DNA of 7,455 bases from assembly GCA_900552295.1 (NCBI GenBank), contig URZB01000071.1:1-7455 (forward strand), in the 5' to 3' direction. Below the pieces are notes generated by a model. It saw nothing but the letters and a program-made list of their open reading frames with translations, was not told the DNA's origin and made no database searches. Shown piece after piece: positions 1 to 5,682 of this stretch (positions are counted from its first letter, which is position 1; every line of letters begins with the position of its first letter). The translations under genes were made by a program, and so were the position numbers. Origin of the DNA: an uncultured Collinsella sp. GTDB taxonomy: Bacteria > Actinomycetota > Coriobacteriia > Coriobacteriales > Coriobacteriaceae.

Positions 1-465
1 CTGGGTGTGATCGATTTCGCCATAGCGATCCAGCTGGTCGCGGAACAGGTTGAGCAGCACAAAGTACGTCGGCTTGAGCTTGGGCAGGACGCGCACGGTG
101 TAGAGCTCGTCGCACTCAAAAACGCCCACGCGCTTGCCGCTGCTGGTGTGTTTAAGGCCGCCGCGGGCCTCGAGCAGAGCACCCACCACACCAGGCTCCA
201 TATTGTTGCCGGCACGGTTGCACACCACGGCAGCACCGCTGGCAGCAACGGCGTCGGCGATGAGGTTGGAAGTGGTGGTCTTGCCATTAGTACCCGTAAT
301 CACCACGCTGCGGTCGACAAGGCCGGCGAGGTCGCTCAGCAGCTCGGGGTCGATCTTCATGGCGATGCGGCCGGGGAGTACGCCGCCCTGGCGCTTAAGG
401 ACGGAGCGCAGCCCCCAGCGGGCGATATCGCTCGAGGTGCAGGCAAGAGATGAGCGGAGATTCAT
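1..465 (-). CDS. murT: Lipid II isoglutaminyl synthase subunit MurT, N-terminal part (3' end outside window)
   Basis: MurT is the Mur-ligase-like subunit that, with the glutaminase GatD, uses ATP and glutamine-derived ammonia to amidate the D-glutamate of lipid II to D-isoglutamine at the cytoplasmic face of the membrane. Only the first 155 codons are present. Visible motifs are the nucleotide-binding P-loop GTNGKTTT at residues 58-65, the stretch NRAGNNMEPG at 83-92, the acidic FECDE at 116-120, and NLFRDQLDRYGE at 139-150. The last motif is highly characteristic of MurT rather than of MurC-F. The N-terminus (MNLRSSLA) follows an AGGA ribosome site 8 nt upstream of the ATG. The gene lies 45 bp after the preceding minus-strand gene with no terminator between, so it is probably the third gene of that operon. 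The zinc-ribbon insert and C-terminal domain, and the gatD expected next, fall outside the window. Confidence 0.93.
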   Translation of the reverse strand, partial: MNLRSSLACTSSDIARWGLRSVLKRQGGVLPGRIAMKIDPELLSDLAGLVDRSVVITGTNGKTTTSNLIADAVAASGAAVVCNRAGNNMEPGVVGALLEARGGLKHTSSGKRVGVFECDELYTVRVLPKLKPTYFVLLNLFRDQLDRYGEIDHTQ

Positions 466-510
466 GAAGCCGTTCCTAACGTGAATGACATGGTCGTGGC
501 GTTTGCGCCG

Positions 511-1554
511 TTAAAATCCGTAGCGGCGCGCAAATTCCTGGGCAAGCTGCGATACATCTTCGCAGGCGTTGGCCCAGGGGGCAAAGTCGGGGGTGTCCGA
601 GATAATACCGTCCGCTTCCCAAACGGCTTGGTGCGAAAGGTCCCAGGGATCGCGTGGCTCGGGCCGGCAGGGAAGGTACGGTGTCTGGTACATGGGGTTC
701 AGTAAGAAGAATGCACCGCCCTCGCAACGGTTGGCAAACTCACGCAGCGCGCGTGTCGCCGGGCGCATCTTGTTTGTTTTGAACAGCAGAATCGTGCGGG
801 CGAGTAGATACCAAGGAGAGTTCTCGAGCGCGTCAGCCCCGATCTCTTCCTCGAGCTGGTGGGCCAGGGCAAAAAAGCCGTCCTGGTCTTCCAGACGAGC
901 GAGGGCGAGCAACACGGTGCCTGCGGCTCGGGTGGGGTAGCCTTCCGCCTTAAGGACGCGGCGGGCGTAGTTGGCGGCAGCACGGTAGCGGGCGCTCGCC
1001 ATGCACAGCTGCGAGATGGCCTCGAGTGTGTGAAGCCACCCGATAAGAGCCGGCTCGCTCACGGTAAGGTCTGTTGCGGTGACACCGTCGGCCAAAACAT
1101 TATTGGCCCAGTAGTGCGGGGCTTCCATGTCGAACCCGGGCACGCTTTGCTGCAGGTAATCGGTCGTGGTCGCCTCGAGCTTCATCAGGTCGCCCAGGCA
1201 GGCGTCGACGGGTGTGTCGGCCAGGATGATGGCGAGCAGCTGCGCGTCGAGGACATACGCATCGACGCGGACGATCTTGAGCAGCTCATCGCGCATGTCG
1301 TCGAACAGGCGATTGCGCGTCTGCTCAAACTCCTCGTCACTGCCCATGTCCTCGATGCGATGGAGCTCGTCGAGCAGGTGGCGATGAACACCGGCGTAGG
1401 ACAGCAGCGCCTGGGCATGCTCGGACTGCGCATACTTTTGGGGATTCGCGCTAATGTCGTTATGGACAAGCTCGCGTGCTGCATCGGTGAGCTCGGGGTG
1501 CGACGCCAGATAGGTGCGCTCCAGGTAGGCGGGGATGTAGACGCTCGGATCCAT
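511..1554 (-). CDS. Hypothetical TPR-like helical repeat protein, copy 1
   Basis: This is a 347-residue soluble protein of unknown function, rich in Leu, Ala, Arg and acidic residues, with no signal peptide and no membrane segment. The pattern of paired amphipathic helices resembles tetratricopeptide-type repeats, clearest at residues 173-222 (WLHTLEAI through LALARLE) and 247-275 (PWYLLARTILLF through REFANR). It is a paralogue of the gene directly upstream. Matching blocks are ELTDAARELV, VLDAQLLAI, WLHTLEAI...SARYR...ALARLE, SPWYLLA and the C-terminal FAPWANACEDV. Its ATG overlaps the stop of the upstream gene (TAATG), and its strong GGGAGGAG ribosome site lies inside the last codons of that gene, so translation is probably coupled. 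The C-terminus differs from the sister copy by a Pro-rich linker (YLPCRPEPRDPWD, about 293-305). I see no catalytic motif. A protein-protein scaffold role is inferred from the fold pattern only. Confidence 0.85.
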   Translation of the reverse strand: MDPSVYIPAYLERTYLASHPELTDAARELVHNDISANPQKYAQSEHAQALLSYAGVHRHLLDELHRIEDMGSDEEFEQTRNRLFDDMRDELLKIVRVDAYVLDAQLLAIILADTPVDACLGDLMKLEATTTDYLQQSVPGFDMEAPHYWANNVLADGVTATDLTVSEPALIGWLHTLEAISQLCMASARYRAAANYARRVLKAEGYPTRAAGTVLLALARLEDQDGFFALAHQLEEEIGADALENSPWYLLARTILLFKTNKMRPATRALREFANRCEGGAFFLLNPMYQTPYLPCRPEPRDPWDLSHQAVWEADGIISDTPDFAPWANACEDVSQLAQEFARRYGF

Positions 1555-2630
1555 TAGAGGTCTCCTCCCTTAAACGGCAAACCCTGCTCGGCTGCGCGCA
1601 GGATGCGCTCGTCGATTTGGGAGCGCACGATGTCGTTGGTGGCGACCCAGGCGGCAAAGCTGGCGTTGTCGGGGGCGCCCAGACCCTCCTGCAGCACCGG
1701 CGTCGCCTCGGACAGCGCAAGGACAAGCTCGTCGGTCGAGCCCGCACCCACGTTGACGCGGGCATAGACGCCATCGGGAAACTCGGTTTGGAAGTAGAGC
1801 GCCTCGGCCGCGTGCGGGCACGAGCGAACGAGGATGCGCAAATAGTGCTCGGCGTCCTCGTAGTCCAGCTCGCGCCAGGCAGCGCTCATCAGCGCGATGA
1901 GCGTCCATGGGTCCAAGTCGCGCTCCGCGTCCTTGGGACGACGGCGCAGCGGCGTGTTGGCGAGATAGGGGACGGAGTGGGCAGAGCGAAATCGCTTGAG
2001 CTCCTCGGCGGGGTATTCGAGCTTTGCCATAGCGAACATCGCGGTGTGGCGGACACCAGCGGGGTCGTTGGGCGCAAAGTCCAAGCTGCGATTCGCGGCT
2101 TCGAGCGATATGCGGTAGCGTCCGCTAATGAGCGCGCGCGATGCCAAGGCGGCAAGCCAGCGCAGGTAGGGGCGGCGCATAAGGTCGCCTGCGGCCTCAC
2201 GCTCGTAGGGGTCCTGCGCCGAGGCGATCTTGAGTGCCAGGTCGTGCTCGACTTCATCGCGCTTGGATACCAAGTACTGTACGTACTCCTCGTTGGAGTT
2301 GGCGGTGAGGGCGGTCAGCATGCGCTGGGCATCCCAGTTGGTGGGGTCGAGTGCGGCTGCCTCGCGAAGCATGTTCTCGGCAGCGGCCTCTTCTTGCTCT
2401 GCCTGGGTATCGTCAGGGATAAAGGGAATGCGGTAGTCGACAGCCTCGACCACCTTGGCAATGAGGTGCCCGGCGCGGTCGCGGTCGTGCACGATGAGCG
2501 GCGCGGGGTTGCGGGTGAATTGTTCCATCAGACGCTCTACGGCGGCACCGTCGGTGAGCGGAATATTGTCGCGGCGCAAGGCCTCAAGAACGAGGCGATG
2601 GCAATCCTCTTGAATGGGATCGAATGCCAT
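1554..2630 (-). CDS. Hypothetical TPR-like helical repeat protein, copy 2 (first gene of the operon)
   Basis: This is a 358-residue predicted cytoplasmic protein of unknown function, without signal peptide or membrane helix. Helical pairs resembling tetratricopeptide repeats are visible at about 84-110 (ENMLREAAALDPTNWDAQRM, with the typical D-P-N turn), 155-205 (YLRWLAALASRALISGRYR through MAKLE) and 240-282 (DPWTLIALMSAAWRELDYED through ALYFQ). The C-terminal block FAAWVATNDIV matches FAPWANACEDV in the next gene, so the two arose by duplication and then diverged. The start chosen is the ATG at 2628-2630, preceded by AAAGGAAG at a suitable distance. An in-frame TTG 10 codons upstream has no ribosome site and would put the real one inside the gene. 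It heads a probable three-gene minus-strand unit with copy 1 and murT. I do not recognise a named family, and function cannot be assigned beyond likely protein-protein interaction. Confidence 0.85.
   Translation of the reverse strand: MAFDPIQEDCHRLVLEALRRDNIPLTDGAAVERLMEQFTRNPAPLIVHDRDRAGHLIAKVVEAVDYRIPFIPDDTQAEQEEAAAENMLREAAALDPTNWDAQRMLTALTANSNEEYVQYLVSKRDEVEHDLALKIASAQDPYEREAAGDLMRRPYLRWLAALASRALISGRYRISLEAANRSLDFAPNDPAGVRHTAMFAMAKLEYPAEELKRFRSAHSVPYLANTPLRRRPKDAERDLDPWTLIALMSAAWRELDYEDAEHYLRILVRSCPHAAEALYFQTEFPDGVYARVNVGAGSTDELVLALSEATPVLQEGLGAPDNASFAAWVATNDIVRSQIDERILRAAEQGLPFKGGDL
1562..1569 (-). promoter_or_regulatory. Ribosome binding site for TPR-like copy 1, inside the end of copy 2
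   Basis: On the minus strand GGGAGGAG lies 7 nt before the ATG at 1554. It encodes the Lys-Gly-Gly-Asp end of the upstream protein, so ribosomes finishing copy 2 pass directly over it. Together with the TAATG overlap this indicates translational coupling. Confidence 0.75.
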
Positions 2631-2667
2631 GGGGCTTCCTTTGCTGCGGTTAGGGTTCAAATGTCTC

Positions 2668-2673
2668 TATATA
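2668..2673 (-). promoter_or_regulatory. Candidate -10 element for the minus-strand TPR-like/murT operon
   Basis: On the minus strand a TATATA hexamer lies about 38 bp before the ATG at 2630, which would give a leader of about 30 nt. I see no good -35 hexamer at 16-18 bp (the 17-bp position reads CACATG), so either the promoter is weak or activated, or the call is wrong. Confidence 0.3.
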
Positions 2674-2987
2674 AGGTTCTAGTTTACCCGCATGTGGCAC
2701 ACCGGGGGTGCCGCACTTGGACATGCACCTTTGCACCACGAAGACGGATGTCGCACAAATGTCGGCACCTTGGACGACTGAGTGGTATCACGGTGCCGCA
2801 AACGGTCGATTTTTGGCGGCGAACGGGGCGCATTTTGGAGGGGCACCGTCCTGCCCGGGATATGTGGTCAACCTTGATAAAACGTTTGCCCAGCTTGGGA
2901 GTATGAATGCCCCACAAGGGTCTTCAGGGATAGAAAAAACGTTTCATCATTGTCGGCTTTAGGTGAATAACTGACCAACTAGAACGG
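2674..2987. other. Non-coding divergent intergenic region with repeated inverted arms
   Basis: No convincing gene is present. Several frames are open, as expected in GC-rich DNA, but none has a ribosome site and a recognisable product. The region contains CGGCACC at 2763-2769 against GGTGCCG at 2792-2798, ACGGTGCC at 2790-2797 against GGCACCGT at 2842-2849, and a further GGTGCCGCA at 2707-2715. GCCGCAAA at 2795-2802 also faces TTTGGCGGC at 2812-2820. Two AAACGTTT palindromes lie at 2880-2887 and 2937-2944. The arms share bases, so only some hairpins could form at one time. Whether this is a regulatory leader, a small RNA, a decayed element or chance cannot be decided from one sequence. Confidence 0.5.
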
Positions 2988-2993
2988 TAGAAT
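2988..2993 (+). promoter_or_regulatory. Candidate -10 element upstream of the alcohol dehydrogenase
   Basis: TAGAAT matches the consensus TATAAT at five of six positions and lies upstream of three hairpins. No matching -35 hexamer is evident; the nearest candidate, CTGACC at 2971-2976, is too close (11 bp). An alternative -10, TATATA at 3089-3094, would give a short leader starting near 3100. Confidence 0.25.
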
Positions 2994-2999
2994 AATGTT

Positions 3000-3025
3000 T
3001 GTCTGAGCGTTGAGACGTTTAGACA
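3000..3025 (+). repeat. Inverted repeat / hairpin 1 in the alcohol dehydrogenase upstream region
   Basis: Arms TGTCTGAGCG (3000-3009) and CGTTTAGACA (3016-3025) pair over 10 positions with two G-U wobbles and a 6-nt loop. As DNA the symmetry is 8 of 10, so it could be a protein-binding operator or an RNA hairpin. Confidence 0.45.
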
Positions 3026-3027
3026 TC

Positions 3028-3053
3028 GCGCATTGTCATCGCCGGCAACGCGC
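3028..3053 (+). repeat. Inverted repeat / hairpin 2 in the alcohol dehydrogenase upstream region
   Basis: Arms GCGCATTG (3028-3035) and CAACGCGC (3046-3053) pair at 7 of 8 positions around a 10-nt loop, with one A-C mismatch. It starts 3 nt after hairpin 1 and ends 10 nt before hairpin 3. Confidence 0.4.
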
Positions 3054-3063
3054 AAAACGGTCC

Positions 3064-3090
3064 TAACGGAGCCAATTGGGTGCTCCGTTA
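3064..3090 (+). repeat. Perfect 9-bp inverted repeat / hairpin 3 upstream of the alcohol dehydrogenase
   Basis: TAACGGAGC (3064-3072) and GCTCCGTTA (3082-3090) are exact inverse complements separated by 9 nt. No T-tract follows, so this is not a simple terminator. It lies 40 bp upstream of the start codon and abuts TATATA (3089-3094). It is a candidate operator, or a leader hairpin if transcription starts further upstream. Confidence 0.6.
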
Positions 3091-3117
3091 TATACGCAAG
3101 TCTAAGAGGGGCTTGTT

Positions 3118-3125
3118 TAGGAGGC
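3118..3125 (+). promoter_or_regulatory. Ribosome binding site deciding the alcohol dehydrogenase start
   Basis: TAGGAGGC lies 5 nt before the ATG at 3131. It fixes the start there rather than at the in-frame GTG at 3080, which falls in the loop of hairpin 3 and has no ribosome site. Confidence 0.85.
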
Positions 3126-3130
3126 ACAGT

Positions 3131-4354
3131 ATGGAACGTTTTACCAATCCTCGTGATCTGTACTTTGGTGAGGGCGCTCGCCACGAGGTGAAGAACCTCA
3201 AGGGCAAGAAGGCCATCATCGTTTCTGGCGGCAGCTCTATGCGCCGCGGCGGGTTCCTGCAGGACGTTGAGGCCGACCTCAAAGAGGCCGGCATGGAGGT
3301 CAAGCTGTTCGAGGGCGTCGAGTCCGATCCGTCCATCGAGACGGTCATGAAGGGCGCCGAGGCCATGCGCGAGTTCGAGCCCGACTGGATTGTCGCCATC
3401 GGCGGCGGCTCGCCCATCGATGCCGCTAAGGCCATGTGGGTCTTCTACGAGTATCCCGAGGAGTCCTTCGATAACATCATCCAGCCGTTCAGCTTCCCCG
3501 AGCTGCGTCAGAAGGCTCACTTCTGCGCCATCTCCTCCACCTCCGGTACCGCTACCGAGGTCACTGCCTTCTCCGTCATTACCGACTATGCCAAGGGCAT
3601 CAAGTACCCGCTGGCCGACTTCAACATCACCCCTGATGTCGCCATCGTCGACCCCGAGCTCACCTACACCATGCCCGCCAAGCTGTGCGCTCACACCGGC
3701 ATGGACGCTCTGACCCACTGCATGGAGGCCTACGTTTCCACCTGCGCTTCCATGTTCACCGACGCCAACGCTCTGCACGGCATCCGCGAGATCGTCGAGT
3801 GGCTGCCCAAGTCCTATGCTGGCGACCATGAGGCCCGTCAGCACATGCACGAGGCTCAGTGCATCGCCGGTATCGCCTTCTCCTCGGGCCTGCTCGGCAT
3901 CGTTCACTCCATGGCTCACAAGACCGGTGCTGCCTTCGAGAACGGCCACATCATCCACGGTGCTGCTAACGCCATGTACCTGGGCAAGGTCATCCAGTGG
4001 AACTCCAAGGATCCCCGTGCTGCCGAGCGTTATGCTTACGTGGCCAAGGAGATCCTGCACCTTCCCGGCGAGACCAACGAGGAGCTCATCGCCGCGCTCG
4101 TCCAGAAGATTCGCGACCTCAACGACCAGCTCAACATTCCGCAGTCCATCAAGGATTACGCGAATGGTGGCGTGAAGGTCGACGCCGAGAACCCGCAGAT
4201 GGTTTCCGAGGAGGAGTTCCTCGCCAAGCTGCCCGAGATCGCCGCGAACGCCGAGACCGACGCCTGCACGCCGGAGAACCCGCGTGAGACCAAGGCTGCC
4301 GACTTCGAGAAGATCCTCAAGGCCTGCTACTACGACACCGACATCGATTTCTAA
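3131..4354 (+). CDS. Iron-containing alcohol dehydrogenase (butanol-dehydrogenase-like)
   Basis: This 407-residue cytoplasmic NAD(P)-dependent enzyme of the iron-containing (group III) alcohol dehydrogenase family interconverts aldehydes and primary alcohols, typically regenerating NAD(P)+ at the end of fermentation. The N-terminal nucleotide-binding half has VSGGSSMRRGG at 31-41 and GGGSPIDAAK at 91-100, followed by TSGTATEVT at 137-145. The iron ligands expected from FucO appear with the same spacing: Asp192, His196, His259 and His273, with His263 also conserved. The SGGSSMRR loop resembles NADPH-preferring butanol dehydrogenases more than the Asp-bearing NAD type, so NADP(H) is an inference. 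It ends with the family-like DACTPENPRE and YYDTDIDF. All its leucine codons are CTG, CTC or one CTT, with no TTA or TTG, which suggests high expression. A strong terminator follows. The natural substrate cannot be read from the sequence. Confidence 0.93.
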   Translation: MERFTNPRDLYFGEGARHEVKNLKGKKAIIVSGGSSMRRGGFLQDVEADLKEAGMEVKLFEGVESDPSIETVMKGAEAMREFEPDWIVAIGGGSPIDAAKAMWVFYEYPEESFDNIIQPFSFPELRQKAHFCAISSTSGTATEVTAFSVITDYAKGIKYPLADFNITPDVAIVDPELTYTMPAKLCAHTGMDALTHCMEAYVSTCASMFTDANALHGIREIVEWLPKSYAGDHEARQHMHEAQCIAGIAFSSGLLGIVHSMAHKTGAAFENGHIIHGAANAMYLGKVIQWNSKDPRAAERYAYVAKEILHLPGETNEELIAALVQKIRDLNDQLNIPQSIKDYANGGVKVDAENPQMVSEEEFLAKLPEIAANAETDACTPENPRETKAADFEKILKACYYDTDIDF

Positions 4355-4375
4355 TCGACTCTTGTTATCGTAACG

Positions 4376-4420
4376 AGGGGCTCCGCACGTATCCGTACGG
4401 AGCCCCTTTCTTTTTTCTTT
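4376..4420 (+). terminator. Strong intrinsic terminator after the alcohol dehydrogenase
   Basis: AGGGGCTCCG (4376-4385) pairs exactly with CGGAGCCCCT (4398-4407). After one mismatch three more pairs close a TATC loop. A T-rich tract runs from 4407 to 4420. It ends only 17 nt before the next start codon. Confidence 0.92.
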
Positions 4421-4437
4421 TAGAGAATGGGATAGTT

Positions 4438-5538
4438 ATGGCTGCAATTTTCAATAGCCCCAGCAAGTACATCCAGGGTCCGGACGAGCTGGCCAAGCTC
4501 GGCTCCTATGTCGAGCCGCTCGGCGCTAAGGCCCTCGTCATCGTGACGCCTTCGGGCAAGAAGCGCGTCGGTGCCAAGATCGAGGGCAGTTTTGCCGAGG
4601 CCAAGGCCGAGCTGCTGTTTGAGGACTTTAACGGCGAGTGCTCCAAGGGCGAGGTCGATCGTCTGGTTGCGCTCGCTCGCGACAACGGTTGCGACATCAT
4701 CGTCGGCGTCGGTGGCGGCAAGATCCTCGACACCGCGAAGGCCGTTGCCTACTACCTGGAGTCCCCGGTCATCATTTGCCCCACCATTGCTTCGACCGAT
4801 GCTCCGTGCTCGGCACTTTCGGTGCTCTACACCGACGACGGCCAGTTCGACAAGTATCTCTTCCTTAAGGCAAACCCCAATATTGTCCTGATGGATACGA
4901 CAGTTATCGCGGCGAGCCCGGTGCGCCTGACGGTTTCCGGCATGGGCGATGCGCTCGCAACCTACTTTGAGGCCCAGGCGACGCATGATGCCGACGGCGG
5001 CACTTGCGCCGGCGGCAAGGGCGGCATGGCCGGCCTGGCGCTCGCCAAGCTCTGCTACGAGACGCTTATGGCCGATGGCGTCAAGGCCAAGGTCGCGCTG
5101 GAGAAGGGTGCGCTCACGCCTGCCGTCGAGCACATCATTGAGGCCAATACGCTGCTTTCGGGCATTGGCTTTGAGAGCTCGGGCCTTGCTGCTGCTCATG
5201 CTATCCACAATGGCCTGACGATGCTGCCCGAGTGCCACGGCATGTATCACGGCGAGAAGGTCGCCTTCGGCACCATCGTCCAGCTGGTACTCGAGGATGC
5301 CCCGACCGAGAAGCTCGAGGAAGTCTTGGGCTTCTGCATTGAGCTGGGCCTGCCGGTCACGATGAAGGAACTTGGCGTTGCCGAGCTTACGCGCGAGCAG
5401 GCCATGATTGTTGCCGAGGCCGCCTGCGCACCCGATGACACCATGTGCAACATGCCGTTTGAGGTGACGCCCGAGATGGTCGCAAACGCCATCCTGGGTG
5501 CCGACGCGCTGGGCCACTACTATCTCATGGATGAGTAA
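4438..5538 (+). CDS. gldA: Glycerol dehydrogenase GldA
   Basis: This zinc-dependent NAD+ enzyme (EC 1.1.1.6 family) interconverts glycerol and dihydroxyacetone and often acts on 1,2-propanediol, methylglyoxal-type or other small vicinal diols and ketols. The 366-residue length equals the usual family length. Visible motifs are the nucleotide loop GVGGGKILDTAKA at 90-102, STDAPCSALSV at 119-129 with Asp121 near the substrate, and GMGDALATYFEA at 168-179. The zinc ligands Asp171, His254 (AAAHAIHNG) and His271 (GMYHGEKVAFG) sit at the positions known for E. coli GldA. The conserved C-terminal segment (NMPFEVTPEMV, ILGADALG) is present. The ribosome site is weak (GGGA at 4429-4432, 5 nt before the ATG), and an intrinsic terminator sits just upstream, so expression may depend on readthrough from the alcohol dehydrogenase or on a hidden promoter. 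Its own terminator follows. Confidence 0.94.
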   Translation: MAAIFNSPSKYIQGPDELAKLGSYVEPLGAKALVIVTPSGKKRVGAKIEGSFAEAKAELLFEDFNGECSKGEVDRLVALARDNGCDIIVGVGGGKILDTAKAVAYYLESPVIICPTIASTDAPCSALSVLYTDDGQFDKYLFLKANPNIVLMDTTVIAASPVRLTVSGMGDALATYFEAQATHDADGGTCAGGKGGMAGLALAKLCYETLMADGVKAKVALEKGALTPAVEHIIEANTLLSGIGFESSGLAAAHAIHNGLTMLPECHGMYHGEKVAFGTIVQLVLEDAPTEKLEEVLGFCIELGLPVTMKELGVAELTREQAMIVAEAACAPDDTMCNMPFEVTPEMVANAILGADALGHYYLMDE

Positions 5539-5550
5539 ATCAAGCTAAGG

Positions 5551-5586
5551 AAGGGGCAAAGCAAGCAGATGGCTTTGCCCCTTTTT
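5551..5586 (+). terminator. Intrinsic terminator after gldA
   Basis: AAGGGGCAAAGC (5551-5562) and GCTTTGCCCCTT (5572-5583) form a perfect 12-bp stem with a 9-nt loop, followed by a T run to 5586. It begins 12 nt after the gldA stop codon. Confidence 0.93.
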
Positions 5587-5590
5587 ACTA

Positions 5591-5652
5591 TGGTGCAAAG
5601 TGGCCTGCCTCCAATGCACAAGTTGGTGCAGGGGGAAGGTTACTTTGTACCA
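5591..5652. repeat. 62-nt near-perfect hairpin, possible REP-like palindromic element
   Basis: Bases 5591-5612 pair with 5631-5652 at 21 of 22 positions, counting four G-U wobbles and one G-A mismatch (5607/5636). After a 2-nt AA bulge, TGCAC (5615-5619) pairs with GTGCA (5626-5630) around a 6-nt loop. There is no T-tract after it, and it is separate from the terminator 4 nt upstream. Outer arms of this kind resemble palindromic repeats that travel with REP-associated (Y1-type) transposases. That identification is an inference, since no second full copy is in the window. It ends 30 nt before the next start codon. Confidence 0.7.
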
Positions 5653-5682
5653 ATCGTTGTTTGATGAAGGGCGGATTCTCGT

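Noticed and set aside
1617..2906. Long plus-strand open frame of 429 codons opposite the TPR-like gene
   Set aside because: It is the shadow of the minus-strand gene. Its composition (Gly, Val, Arg rich) lacks any family motif, there is no ribosome site, and it runs on through the intergenic region.
2708..2962. Plus-strand 84-codon open frame in the divergent intergenic region
   Set aside because: GTG start without a ribosome site, no recognisable domain, and it overlaps the symmetric repeats. Non-coding is more likely, though conservation of the peptide in relatives would reopen the question.
3080..3130. In-frame GTG extension of the alcohol dehydrogenase by 17 codons
   Set aside because: It begins in the loop of a perfect hairpin, has no ribosome site, and adds a basic stretch absent from the family. 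The ATG at 3131 has an excellent site.
2924..4060. Minus-strand open frame of 378 codons opposite the alcohol dehydrogenase
   Set aside because: It is antisense to a gene with all family motifs. Its Gly/Leu/Val/His-rich translation is what reversed GC-rich codons produce.
4420..5517. Minus-strand open frame of 365 codons opposite gldA
   Set aside because: Shadow frame across a gene with intact catalytic residues. It has no motif of its own and would start inside the gldA 3' end.
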